A DNA stretch of 64,000 bases, from assembly GCA_933228895.1 (NCBI GenBank), contig OW121855.1, positions 71,572,698-71,636,697 of the forward strand, written 5' to 3'. Under the pieces are notes generated by a model. The model searched no databases. It saw only the letters and a program-made list of their open reading frames with translations, and was not told the DNA's origin. This document shows, one piece after another, positions 9,745 to 20,724 of this stretch. Position 1 is the stretch's first letter. Each line of letters begins with the position of its first letter. The translations under genes and the position numbers were made by a program. This DNA comes from Platycnemis pennipes (Eukaryota; Arthropoda; Insecta; Odonata; Platycnemididae).

Positions 9745-11545
9745 CAGACCTCGACTGCAGTTGGCAATGCGAGGAGATGGAGAGACTCCAGTAAGAAGGA
9801 GAAATAGGCAGTCTGTACTCAAGGGTTAGAATGTTATCGGGAATCAAGAAATGGAAAACGGTCCCATGCATCAAAGACAGAAGGAGAAATTTAGCAATGG
9901 GACCAGGAGAGATCTAGCGTCGTTGGAGGGAATATGTTGAGGAAGTGTATGATAGCGGAAATAGGTCTAGGGACTTGGACATAGAAAAGGAAAAGGACGT
10001 AGATCAGGATGACATGGGCCCCGGAATACTGGATAGTTAGATATGAAAGGCATTGCGAGAAATGAAGGCAGGTAAAGCGGTGGGGGTTGATAAGCATCCC
10101 AGCTGAGCTTCTGAAAAACCTAGGAAAAGGGGGAGGGGACAGATTTTATGAACTTGTTCGTAGAATATACGAGGAGGGGGCTTGGCCGGAGGATTTTGTA
10201 AAAACCGTGCTGATACCGACACCGAAAAAGAGGGTGACGAAAGAATGTGAAGACTATAGAACGATAAGTTTGATTTCTCATGCGGCAAAGGTAGTGCTTA
10301 GAATCCTCAATAGGAGAATGGAAAAGAGAGCAAACAAATTTCTAGACGAGGATCAGTTTGGATTTCGGAAGGGGATAGCCACTCGGGATGCGATTGCAGT
10401 GATGAGAATACTAGTGGAAAGGAATCTAGAATATGATCAGGATGTATTCGCGTGCTTTGCTGATTTCGAAAAGGCGTTCGACAGAGTGAGGTGGGACAAG
10501 TTAATTGAAATATTGCGGAAGATAGGAGTAGAATGGAGAGACAGGAGACTGCTCAGGAATTTATACATGACGCAGGAGGCGCAAGTGAGAGTAGCCGATG
10601 GAGAATCGGATTGGGCAACAATAGGGAGGTGAGTTAGGCAGGGCTGTCCGTTATCGCCGGTACTTTTCAACATATACTCGGAGAAAATGGTGACAGAGGC
10701 GTGGGATGAGCTGGAGGATGGAGTAAAGGTCGGGGGGAAATTGATAAAATCAGTGAGGTTTGCGGATGACCAAGCGCTAGTAAGACAGTCAGCCCGTGGC
10801 TTGCAAAAAATACTGGATGCGTTGCAGGGACAGTGCGAAAGAATCAGGATGAAGATAAACCAGAAGAAAACGAAAGTAATACGATTTCCAAGAACAAAAA
10901 GGGCCAGTATAACGATAAAAGTACGAGGTCAGAAGCTAGAGCAGGTAGTGCAATGTAGCTATCTAGGTAGTGTGTTGAAAGAAAAAGGGTATAGCAGCAT
11001 TGAAGTGAGAAGGAGGATTGCAAAGGCAAAAGAAGCTTTTACTCGTAACTAATGACAGGGGCGTTGAGAAGGGAAGTGAAGAAAAGACTAGTGAAAAGTG
11101 AAATACGGAGCGTTGCTCTATATGGGGCGGAAACTTGGGCTTTGCGAAAAGAAGATGAAAATAGACTTAGGGCTTTTAAGATGAGGGTGTGGAGAAGGAT
11201 GGAGAAAGAAGAGTGGGTTGAAAGGAAGACGAACGATAAAGTGCTAGAATTGGTAGGAGAGCAAAGAAATTTGATAGATGAAATTAAGAGAAGGCAGAAG
11301 GTGTGGATGGGAAAGGCAATGAAAGGGGATGGTGTTTTGAAGGAAGTGATTGAGGGAAGAGCGTTGGGTAAGCGGGGAAGAGGGAGGAGGAGAACGGTTA
11401 GCTTGGATGGAATGATGGGTGGCAGGAGGTATGAGGGGCTGAAGATGGACATCGTGTGAAATTTAGGGGGTGGGAAGAATTAAATGTCCAGTTACACCTA
11501 CCTTCACCGCTAGAATACTAATAATAAATAATAATTCTAACGAAT
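9745..11545 (+). mobile_element. Family D LINE, linker to 3' end
   Basis: An endonuclease-reverse-transcriptase type LINE. The linker part (9,745-10,086, for example LREMKAGKAVGVD) precedes the RT. The coding part ends at 11,459. The 3' UTR is short, and a tail of AATACTAATAATAAATAATAAT lies near 11,515-11,540, so this family is distinct from the TAGATG-tailed LINEs. No endonuclease is recognised upstream, so it is 5'-truncated. C-terminal relics of the same family occur at 42,850-43,265 and 63,500-63,940. Confidence 0.8.
10087..11459 (+). pseudogene. Family D reverse transcriptase, three open segments
   Basis: Reverse transcriptase with the order IPAELLKNLGKGG (fingers), DYRTISLISHAAKVVLRIL, DQFGFRKGIATRDAI, motif A CFADFEKAFDRV, motif B VRQGCPLSPVLFNIY, motif C VRFADDQALV, then LYGAETWALRKEDENRL and RRQKVWMGKAM toward the C-terminus. 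Frame damage is small: a frameshift near 10,085, a TGA at 10,630-10,632 immediately before VRQG, and a stop/frameshift at about 11,050. The GxRQGCPLSP and ALYGAETW wording is typical of insect endonuclease-reverse transcriptases often annotated as craniofacial-development-protein-2-like. The exact clade (RTE or other) is uncertain. Confidence 0.85.
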
Positions 11546-12751
11546 ATCAGTGTACTATGACTATGACTAACGAAGTAATCCGTCCAATTTCTACGAGGGA
11601 ATGAACATTCGAAATCGATGGAAACTTAAATAGGTACAGGGGATGTTCATAAATAAATTCAAAATCAATTTATCTCTACGATACTAATAATTATACGCGA
11701 CTGGAATTTTGAAGAGCCTTAGTTTTAACCTTCATCCTATTCCGCACGATACTGTAAGATTACCCAATATTAGCCAAAATCCCGATGGCGAATGTAAAGG
11801 TCACGTAGATGTTGATGTTGGATCAATATCAAACTTGGAATGGTAGAGATATATCAAGTGCTAAGTTGCAACATACGTGTGACCTCGATAACGAGGTTTA
11901 CAGTTTCAGCAATCTTGGCTGGCAACACGACAAATTCCTGACCACTGCTTGCTGTATCTCATGCTTACCTGCAATTGAGAAAAGAAAAGAAAAGAAGAAT
12001 TAAAATTTTGGCATCGTTTGACAGATTGACTATAAATAGCTGTGATTAAATCAAATAGCAAAATGTACATTTATCACATTGACTGAAGATAAAATTAGCA
12101 ATTTAGCTAATATTAAAATCAAACTTTATTTCTTTATGGAAATAAAGCATGTTTTCAATCTGTGGTAAATTGCAAACTTTGTCTTCATTTGGATATGTTC
12201 GAATACCACTCAATATCGCCGGAAACTAGTGAATTTTAATCTCTCGTGATTAATGCAATGAGGTACTTATTTATAATTACAGTTTCCATCTCATTTAGCC
12301 TGAGTGAGAGAAGTTTTCAAAGTGAAGTTCTACGGATAAAAAATTCATGATACCGAAAACTGAACTAGATAAATCTAAACTGAGTTATCCATTCATTTGA
12401 GCACTGGAGCGAAAAGTCTACGGAAAAGAGAATAATTCAAATATCAGGATTGAAACCCATATACATATTAGTCACCTTTAGTACTTTGGACAGTAATTTA
12501 AAAAATCTTCACCCTTTCCTGCAGACCTGGGCTCGAGTTCCGGGATATACGGAAGTTTTTTCTCTATGAAGTAGTTACACTTTTATATTTGTAACATTTA
12601 ATTAAATATCACCATTTATCTCTCATGAGGTGCCGAGCATTTAAATATAAGGGCTAGATACGGTGATTAGGTGAATTCAAGGTGAGTGGAGAAGAGTGCT
12701 AACCGTGATATTCTTCAGGCAGCGTATATGGAACTTTCGAAATCAGCATAC
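11546..12751. other. AT-rich stretch, nothing recognised
   Basis: No repeat family, RNA gene or credible coding frame is visible. Short open frames such as 11,809-12,003 lack domain wording. Confidence 0.4.
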
Positions 12752-14717
12752 CTACATCTAAATCTACACGATACCCTGCCAGCCACCTTGAGGGGGACTG
12801 GCAGGGGATGAAGATCACCAAGCATGCACTACCGTCATGCAAACAAGCAACTTTAGGGATTTATGCAACTAGATTGTTAATATCTATAGTATTTAAGGGA
12901 TTAATACATGCATCATGCACTACAGACTACTCTAAAATATTTCCACTACCTATCCCTTTGCTATGCTGCCTATTCTGTTCTCTTATAGCACGGGGGAAAA
13001 TGCCATTTTGAATCTATCAGTACGACAATCTATCTCTCTAATCTTATTTATCTGGTCGAATCTAGCATAATACGCTGGTGTTTTTAATGTGTTCCTAACA
13101 TCTTCAGTAAAGTTATCCAATTTCATTTTCTCTAAGAGATTTAATATGTACTTTAACGTACGCTCTGATAATGATTCCCACCCTAATTCTTGTATTAATT
13201 CTGAAACACTACTCAACCGAACGTACCACCTTTTAACGAACCTAGCTGCTCTACGCTGCACATTGTCTAGTTCTATGATCAAACCTAATTCATTCGGATC
13301 CCCTACACTGGCTGCATACTCAAGGTGGGGCCTAACTAGTGAAAAGTAACATCGCTATTTTTTCTTCTCATCACATTTCCCAAGAACTCTTTTTATAAAT
13401 CCTAGCTTTCTCTTCGCTCGGCCGCATATTTCCCGGATGTGTCTTCCCCACGATAAATCTTTAGTGATTGTTACACCTAAATACCTAACGGTTTCAACGC
13501 TTTCGATCTTCGTGTTATTAATTGTATAGGATCGCTCTATCGAATTATTCCACCTCCAAAAATGGATAGCTACACACTTTTTAAGGTTAAGTTCTACTTG
13601 TCATTTGCCGCACCACTCTTGAATTGCATCTAAATCCTTGCTAATCGATTTCCTGTCTTCTTCTTTTGATATACCCCTATACACTAACGCATCGTCTGCA
13701 AAAAGTCTAAGCTTACTACTAACTACGGTACCCAAATCGTTTATGTATAAAAGAAATAAAAGCGGACCTACTACGCTACCCTGGGGAACTCCCGACGTGA
13801 CTTTGATTGTGTCCGACATGATACCATCTATGACAATCCTCTGCTCTCGCCCACTTAAGAATTCTTTTACCCAACATAAAACGTCATTATTCATACCAAA
13901 ACTCTCTAATTTCAAGATTAATTTATCATGAGGAACTTTATCGAATGCCTTTTTAAAATCTAAAAATATCGCATCAACTTCAAAACTGTTCTCGCCGTGA
14001 ACTAAAATATCATGTACGAACAAAGCTAATTGTGTCTCGCAATATCTACCTTTCCCGAACCCATATTGGCTGTTTATGAGCAATCCCTGACTATCCAAAT
14101 GCCCCATGATTGAACTGACTACAATGTGCTCAAATACCTTACAAGAGATTGACGTGAGTGAAATCGGTCTGTAGTTGCTAGGTGCTTCCCTATCACCGCT
14201 TTTAAAAATAGGTGTAATGTTAGCTACTTTCCAATCCTTGGGTACTATGTGGTTTTTTAGTGTTTTATTGAATATTATTTCTAGATAGGACGCTATTTAA
14301 GAAGCTAATGTTTATATACTCTAGAAGGAATTAGATCGGGACCTGGTGATTTGTTTTTACTAATGTTTTTTAACTGATGCTCTATTCCGCGACATGAAAT
14401 TATTATTTCGGGCATTTGCTAACTGAATGTGCTCGGCGGTGGTTCCACTGCGTAGTGTGACGATGAGTTGAATACGCTTTGGAAGAAGATGTCTAAAGAA
14501 TTGGCTTTTTCTACACTGCTGGTGACTCTAATTCCTTTATCGTTTTTAAGCGGACCTATCTCCCTGAAGCTCTCTCACATATGACCAAAACGCTTTAGGA
14601 TTGCTATCTAAATATTCTCCTAACATCTTGCTCTTGAATGTGATAACGCTTGCTGACACCATTTCCTTGCTAATGCTCTCGATTTTTTATAGTTTTGAAC
14701 TAACTCATTTTTTTACC
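12752..14717 (-). mobile_element. LINE subfamily A copy with nearly whole RT
   Basis: In minus orientation it starts with a short CATCTAAATCTACACG tail and hairpin (12,760-12,800). The 3' UTR runs to about 12,985, then the complete RT region, then the endonuclease-RT linker up to a truncation near 14,717 within a T-run. The right end is cut off relative to the same linker at 844-1,300. No target duplication is evident. This is the most complete subfamily A unit in the window. Confidence 0.88.
12983..14340 (-). pseudogene. LINE subfamily A reverse transcriptase with few disablements
   Basis: From right to left: GPDLIPSRVYK at the RT start; SQYGFGKGRYCETQLALFVHDIL; motif A FLDFKKAFDKVPH; WVKEFLSGREQR; motif B SGVPQGS and GPLLFLLYINDL; motif C FADDALVY; YLGVTITKDLSWG; LVRPHLEYAASV; and a C-terminus with RRAARFVKR and DCRTDRFKM. 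The 168-codon core (14,107-13,601) is open. It is followed by a TGA just after WCGK (where relatives have a tryptophan codon) and a TAG near 13,358. The thumb region resumes in frame from 13,282. Function would be target-primed reverse transcription; this copy is inactive. Confidence 0.85.
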
Positions 14718-15930
14718 GCGTGTCCACATGTTTTTTCACGCAACAAATATCCTTGGAATAGATTTCATTTCTCTAGAAACACCAAACAGCCAATGAGTGT
14801 CTCTAAAATGATGATAGCGGAAAAATATCCTAGGCTGTTCTCCACATTTCGTGTTGCAGGTCTAGATAACGTGGGTCTATTACGATAAAGGGACAGCTCT
14901 TTCTGCTCACACTCGTACGCCTTAAATAACCATGGCCGTCATTCCAAGTGCCAAAGACTAGCCGGATATGCGCAAATATCGTCTTCAGATCAAGATAGTC
15001 GCTTATATCCAACCTTCAGAGATGAACTTGAAAAAATATTTGACCCAGATCAAAAGTGTAGATAATACGCGGGTATGGATGTGGATAGGAGATGGGGCGT
15101 ACACAACTTGGGACCGGGAGGAAGGAAGCCGGTAATTCCTAGCGCGATATTTCTTCCATTTTCCTCGCGGGGTAGAAAAATATGGAGGAGGAAAATAACT
15201 CTCCCTCTCATGATCTCTTATCAAGACTGAGTTTCCCTCATCCCTTCCTGATTACATTTATTTTCAGTTTTTCTCTATTTATTTTCCTATATTCCTGCAC
15301 GCAGCTTTTTCGTAAAGCATTAAATTATATTGTGATTCTCATATTTTTCTAACAAACATGCACATCTTCAAAATATTTATTGATAGTTTGTGATACATAA
15401 TGCCATTATATTTTATAGTTCATTATTACATATCCATGTATTCGTTTATGTCCATTTGTAACTGACTGTAGCAATCATGAGCCCGATTACGCATATTCAT
15501 CATGCACGCAATCTGGTTAATACGGGAAAGTTAAAAAATTGCTGAAAATAGTGTACACTATTAATAATTTTTAAGTAAATTTCCAATGTCTTTTTCCAAA
15601 TTTTTAGATCCAAAATTAGATTTAACATTCAAAAAAATCTTTGGTACGGAAAGAAAAAGAGTAGTATCCTCATTTATTTTTGAACGATATTTTAGGTTGT
15701 ACTGGAGTTAATGCTATACAAGAAATAGAGTTGATTAACACTGCTCTGAATCCTGAATATGCCTCATCGTGAGTGACCTTTATCTTTTAATAGCGCTTAG
15801 GAGAGACGAAATATTCTAGCCAATTCTTTAAATTTTACCCTCCGCTTCAAATCACATTCCTGCAGTTTTGTGGAAATGTAGCGAGTAAGCAATGGCGTGG
15901 AATTAAAATCGTCCTGAAGCACTTACCAGC
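14718..15930. other. AT-rich stretch, nothing recognised
   Basis: No family recognised. The stretch at 15,003-15,224 has an open minus frame of 73 codons without domain wording. Confidence 0.4.
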
Positions 15931-15958
15931 AACGGGTCACACTTCAGTGTGACCCGTT
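15931..15958. repeat. Perfect 13-bp inverted repeat (tight hairpin)
   Basis: AACGGGTCACACT and AGTGTGACCCGTT are separated by only TC. No T-run follows, and no gene end is recognised nearby. Confidence 0.8.
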
Positions 15959-17000
15959 AAGCCTAGCACTCTTACGAAGTTGCGGAGACTACTAGATACA
16001 AGCCCACCAGCTGGTAGTGTGAGTGCTTACGACTGATTGTTAATTGATTTATTGTTCACTTCCCTTTGAAAGTAGTGAGTTGGTTCCCGGCGCGGGATTG
16101 ATTTCCTCCAAAACCACTCATCTGAACATGACGTTATTGATACCCTCTTACTGATTGCCTCAAAACTCCTAGATATAGAACCAGTAGCACGTTACGTGAG
16201 TGCATGTGATCGATTGAAACCGTAAGTGATTCTTTAGTTGATCCTTTGTGCACGTTTAGTTTATTCTATTGTGGGTTGAACTCTTTATGAAGCCGTGTCT
16301 CCTTTTTGCGAAAGGTATAACAGTTAGCGGATTTTGGACATATCTTCATTCATATACAAAAGGAAGGCTACTGTGACAAACGCAATTTTAGAGAGGTTCA
16401 CGCTACTGATTACTATAATAGGTACTAAATATCGAAACCACTGGTTTTCTACGCACTGATTTACTCCAAGTCAAGTATAATATGCAAATTAAGATACTAA
16501 GTTTTCCTGTAGTGAAAATGTCAAGCCACCAATCTGAGTCTGAAATCTACGGACACAGAATGAAAAAGTCAATTAGATTCAAACGAAATGATTATTAGTA
16601 CAATCCTAAGAAATGAAGGGTTTGGAAATTTGCTCCACAACGGCGATGGCGAGTTCAAGACTAAGAGACGTGAAATAGGGTCTTCATGGTCTGAGCCATC
16701 ACATAAATTACTTTGCATTACACCACTTTGAATAACCGATCTTCAAGCCTCCGTAGGCAGGCCCTCAAGACGTATTAGAAGGAGGAGTTTAATAACATAC
16801 CATGAGGTTCATAGGCAAAAAAGCACAACTATCTTGGAACGTTGGTCAAGATAAACTGCAATGTAATTATGGATTTCCTGAAGTTTTTTGGAGTTTACAT
16901 TTTTGGTATATTTTATGGCTGAAGAAAGAGACAGGAACTGAGTCACTAACAGAATATATTGAGCATTATTGTGAAAGTTTGTTTCGACTAGAATAGTATA
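15959..17000. other. No recognised feature
   Basis: Ordinary mixed AT-rich DNA; no family or coding domain is visible. Confidence 0.4.
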
Positions 17001-17106
17001 TCAACTAATAATTACTAAGCATGATACGTAACGCTAGTTTGGTGAGAATTCGACCCCAGCCACACACCTTTATTATGGCTTGCAGGGTATTATATAGATG
17101 TAGATA
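17001..17106 (+). repeat. LINE 3' end, plus strand
   Basis: Short 3' UTR (GCATGATACGTAACGC...GTTTGGTGAG), the hairpin with some mismatches (CCCAGCCACACACC...GGCTTGCAGGG) and an ATAGATGTAGAT tail. Its tail meets the tail of the next, minus-strand copy. Confidence 0.75.
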
Positions 17107-17110
17107 TACA

Positions 17111-17215
17111 TTTACATCTACATCTACGAGATACCCTGCAAGCCACCGCGAGGGCGAGTGGCAGGGGGTGAAGATCACCAAGCATGCACTATTGACATGC
17201 AAACAAGCTACTAAC
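17111..17215 (-). repeat. LINE subfamily A 3' end, minus strand
   Basis: CATCTACATCTACGAG tail, hairpin, GATCACCAAGCATGCACT and CATGCAAACAAGC of subfamily A. It lies tail to tail with the plus-strand copy, with about 4 bp between them, making an inverted pair. Confidence 0.8.
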
Positions 17216-17869
17216 AGCAAACATGCAATAGAGTGGCAAAATGAATCCGTGATCCGGTCATATGTCTATTTTACGAGTTATTATTATAATTAGCACTCAA
17301 AGACGTTCATATTGGTACGATGAGAGATTATAGTTCAGACGGGACAGTATTTGCCCCAACCCTGTTCCCACAAAATTTATTGTCGTCATTCTTTCCTTCT
17401 GGGATTTGTTCACTAACTCACTAACATTTGTTCAAGGGCTGGCTTCACCTTCCCAAGACTGGTTTGCACTGAGAGGCTTACTTTCACAATCAATGATAGA
17501 CCATATTCTTTTATATCGTACAATTACTTCAACTCTAACATAATCCACCAAGTTATTCTTCTTCTGTCATTACGACGACACTAGGGCAAATAGGTCCGAC
17601 CATCACTATTTAATTTACGACTGTCAGTCCTGTTTTCGAAGAAATTTATTTTTCTTCATTCTTTTAGATTCGAGAAGTGTTAACAAATGCCTTGAATTTT
17701 CCTGAAGATTTACCTACACGAATTATCGCGAATTAAAAATCGTTTTTTTAACTGTTTCCGCGATTAATTCATTTCCTGTAAGAAGATAAATGCATCTCAG
17801 AATTTGTAGTGGGTGTCATTAGCTATTTCAGGGAACCAACAGAGTTGAAGTTTATTGTACTATTTTCGA
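17216..17869. other. No recognised feature
   Basis: AT-rich DNA without identified repeats or coding domains. Confidence 0.4.
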
Positions 17870-18150
17870 TTGGCGGGCAAATGCCTAGGTAAAAGTTGGA
17901 AATTTTCAGGAAACGGAGGAAAGACGGAGCGAAGACAGGCGTGAGAATTAACCTCTTCTGATGAAAGGCGCCAATCTAATCATGGTTCTACGTCCCATAC
18001 AACGGACGGCGAAGTGAACTTAAAATGCTTTCAACATAGCATTCTGGAAGGAAACTGAATTCCATTGTTGAGTTGCTCAGGATTCGAACCCGTGCCCTAG
18101 GGTTGGAAATTCAGCCACCGTAGCATTCTAGCCACCCCATTAACCTGAGT
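17870..18150 (-). mobile_element. tRNA-derived SINE, degenerate copy
   Basis: Matches the body (TTTTCAGGAAACGGAGGAAAG, GATGAAAGGCGCCAA, CCCATACAACGGACGG) and head of the full SINE. The B box is recognisable as AGGATTCGAACCCGTG at about 18,070-18,086, and the A-box side CATTCTAGCCACCCC is also present. Minus orientation. Confidence 0.75.
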
Positions 18151-18304
18151 CCCAACAAAACATTCCTGACTTTGGTTAGGAATACATTAAACCATTAATC
18201 ACTTAGAGCTGATTGCTAAACAGTTAAATATTAAATGCATTCATAATGCATCACATTAGATTTTGCAAGGTTTATACATCAATCTAATATGTATGGGGTA
18301 TTTC

Positions 18305-18495
18305 ACAAGTTGCCATTGCGGTTCTTTAACACCTTTATCTTCTAAGTACCCTCGCAAGCCACCTCGAGGGAGCCAACTCCTAGTAGCCACAAAAATCCAG
18401 GGAAAAGTCACTACTATGTCCGGGATCAGAATCCGAACTCTTAAGGATGGAACGCTAGTACTTTATCCACCACACCAATTCAATCCCTCCGGAGG
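18305..18495 (-). repeat. SINE-like fragment with tRNA head
   Basis: GGGATCAGAATCCGAACTC and GCTAGTACTTTATCCACCACACCAA resemble the tRNA-derived head on the minus strand. Just before it, GTACCCTCGCAAGCCACCTCGAGGG resembles a LINE hairpin half, so this may be a composite of two repeats. Confidence 0.45.
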
Positions 18496-18956
18496 AGTCG
18501 TTTGTCTATATTATTCGCGTATTTTTGCAAAGCATTCGAATCTTTAATTTGTTCTGACGTAGACGATAGTGGAGCAAAGCGAGCAGAAAAAAGAAAGCAA
18601 TTCGCACAATCACCAGATAAGCACATTTGTGATGAATACATAATTTTCATTACATAAAAGTATTCATTTAATAATTTTTAACCTGGTAATCAAAAGCAAG
18701 AAGAGATGATGGATTATTACCATTCGGGAAGCCGAGTAACTAGCGATGGGCAATACATGAAGAATACATTCAGCACAATAGCACGTAGGCAAAGAGGGCA
18801 TTTTACCAGAATAATAATCTTTTTACGGTTGGAAATATAAGCTTAAAATCCATAAAACTTCATCAGAACTTGCATCGAGATCATGTTTTTCCACAGTAGT
18901 GAGGCATGAGCGATTACAGTTACAGAAAAATCACAGTATATATACACAGAGAAAAC

Positions 18957-19037
18957 GGAGGGGGAGGTGGAGTAAAACAATGCAATGGAGGGGGAGGGGG
19001 GAGGGGAGGGGGGAGTGGAGGTTACCGAGCGGGGACA
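18957..19037 (+). repeat. G-rich simple-sequence tract
   Basis: Runs of GGGGGAGG and GGGGAGGGG repeat through this stretch. It lies just downstream of the Penelope-like ORF as read on the minus strand, and has many G-tracts that could form quadruplex DNA. Confidence 0.7.
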
Positions 19038-19040
19038 GAA

Positions 19041-19520
19041 TTATTGGTGGGATAGGGAAAGGATTGGGGAGTGACAGTCAAATCCAATGTAGTTCAGTAG
19101 CGTCAAATTCTTCTTTTTCCTCTTGAGGATCTCCCATTTCTCCGAGGTGTCCAAGCGAAGTCCCTTACGCTCGAAATGGAGGATATTTAACTTGAAGTCA
19201 CTATAATGGGATTCCTCCATCAGATGCTTAGCAAGGTGGGATTTGGGGTCACCGTTCAACAGGCACTTTCTGTGTTCGTTTAATCTGGTATCAAAATTTC
19301 TGCCCGTTTGGCCAATGTAGCTCGCACCACATGTGTTACACGTCACTTCATACACTCCCGATTTCTTTATTCTATCATAGGGATCTTTGGGTCTGCTAAA
19401 AAAGTCCCTTAATATGTTACTGGCGTATAGAAAGAGGGTTTATAAGTATCTTTGGGGAAGGTTGAAGGGCAGAAATTTTGATAAATTAGAAATTTCGTGT
19501 TTTTTCAGACCTGATGATGA
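19041..19520 (-). pseudogene. Penelope-like element: GIY-YIG endonuclease and end of RT
   Basis: Penelope-like retroelements fuse a telomerase-related RT to a GIY-YIG endonuclease. The minus strand shows the linker RPKDPYDRIKKSGVYEV (19,390-19,340), then the Cys pair TCNTC, GASYIGQTGR, an Arg (FDTRLNEH) and a SHLAKH segment, as in the GIY-YIG domain. It ends KWEILKRKKKNLTLLNYIGFD with the stop at 19,041. The 101-codon segment is open; upstream RT sequence (19,380-19,520) is broken by stops. A plus-strand CTGATGATG...GAAAC hairpin lies beside it at 19,511. No RT core is recognised, so the copy is 5'-truncated. Confidence 0.85.
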
Positions 19521-19537
19521 CGCGTTAGCGTTGAAAC
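19511..19537 (+). other. Hairpin motif CTGATGATG-stem-TGAAAC
   Basis: CTGATGATG is followed by ACGC, loop GTTA, GCGT, then TGAAAC. The same frame with a different loop occurs twice at 48,063-48,128. Penelope-like elements are known to carry hammerhead ribozyme motifs (core CUGAUGA ... GAAA). A full ribozyme fold is not shown here. Confidence 0.5.
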
Positions 19538-19649
19538 ACGTGAAGTCTAATTTTGCATTAAACTGTGGACAATACCACATCTTAAGAAGGTTTTGTACTT
19601 CATTTATTTAAGATGCTGTTCCACCAAATCTCGCCTGACACTGTTGAAT

Positions 19650-19944
19650 TCAGATTTATGAGGGTAGAATGTATGGGCAGAGTGAGAAATGCGAAGGAGT
19701 CCTAATAAAAGTGGGAGAAAAAGAATCTTTAAAAAGAAAACGGGACTACTTAATCGGCCATATTCTGAGACTCGATGAACTAATGAAGACAATCGTCCAG
19801 GGAAAAGTGAATGGGAACAATGGCAAAGGAAGGACCTTGCATCAGGAAGCAGTGAAGGATGATAACGGAATAGAGAGTAATGTACTGGTGAAGAAGGTAG
19901 CTGTGATGAGACTTGATTGGAAAGTTGGTTCAAACCAATCTTGA
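19650..19944 (+). mobile_element. Family E (RTE-like) RT C-terminus, open frame
   Basis: An open frame from 19,669 reads KRKRDYLIGHILRLDELMKTIVQGKVNG and ends MRLDWKVGSNQS-stop, matching the C-terminal end of endonuclease-reverse transcriptases with the SNQS ending seen on the minus strand at 3,244 and 36,172. The upstream codons (FMRVECMGRV...) are decayed. It is heavily 5'-truncated. Confidence 0.75.
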
Positions 19945-19946
19945 CA

Positions 19947-19998
19947 AATCATCTTCACAAGTCAACAATCAAATAATTGTTGACTTGTGAAGATGATT
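19947..19998. repeat. Perfect 23-bp inverted repeat at the end of the family E copy
   Basis: The left arm AATCATCTTCACAAGTCAAC... (19,947-19,969) and right arm (19,976-19,998) are perfect complements around CAAATA. It begins three bases after the SNQS stop codon, where other copies carry a GAT-rich tail. Confidence 0.8.
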
Positions 19999-20724
19999 AA
20001 ATTAATGATTCTTCATATCCGGACAATTGAATTTGAAATTTTGCGGGTATATTGTGAAGGTGGCACTACGAGAGGAGTGCTTAGCTTCCGGCTTCACTCA
20101 AATCCGAGTAAAGCCTCATCCGAATCTGGGTTTATATTAATAAATTAATTATTGAAAACCATTTGGAAGCCCCACGGAACATGGGTTTTAATAATGCACT
20201 TCGCAGTTCATGCATCCACGCTCAGGCAATATTTTTCCAATCAATAGGACATTGGTTTATTGAAAATATCAGATCATACTCTTCATAGAGTCGATAGATA
20301 AGAATAAAATGGGAATTCCTGATGAATATGTTACAATAATATTCAAGGAGCTGAAAATAACAATAGCCTACAAGAAGAGCTTTTCATTAACTGGATTTCT
20401 CTCCTTATTTGAGTTGACGCACATATGCGTGCCCATACGCATTGCTGTACCAATCATAGTCATCATGAATCATTGCCTAGCAATAAAATATTGTAATTTC
20501 AGATTAGTATATTCTTATTGTTGAAGAGTAAGAAGCTGTGTTCGACCCGAAGGTTGCAATTGTCAGTGAGGGAAGATTCACGAAGGAAAATTCACCTAGT
20601 ACTACCAACGTCGAGTGCAATTCACTGGTCAGTTCCTTTTCCTGCGCTACCAATGGTTTCCCATAAAGATCTAGTAAACAGAAAATAATACAGATTTGGT
20701 TTGGCTCGACGTGTCCAAATACCA
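19999..20724. other. No recognised feature
   Basis: AT-rich DNA; a short open plus frame at 20,309-20,524 is hydrophobic but shows no known domain. Confidence 0.35.

Noticed and set aside
11039..11452. 137-codon Ser/Pro-rich frame on the minus strand
   Set aside because: Antisense shadow of the family D reverse transcriptase, which has all expected motifs on the plus strand.
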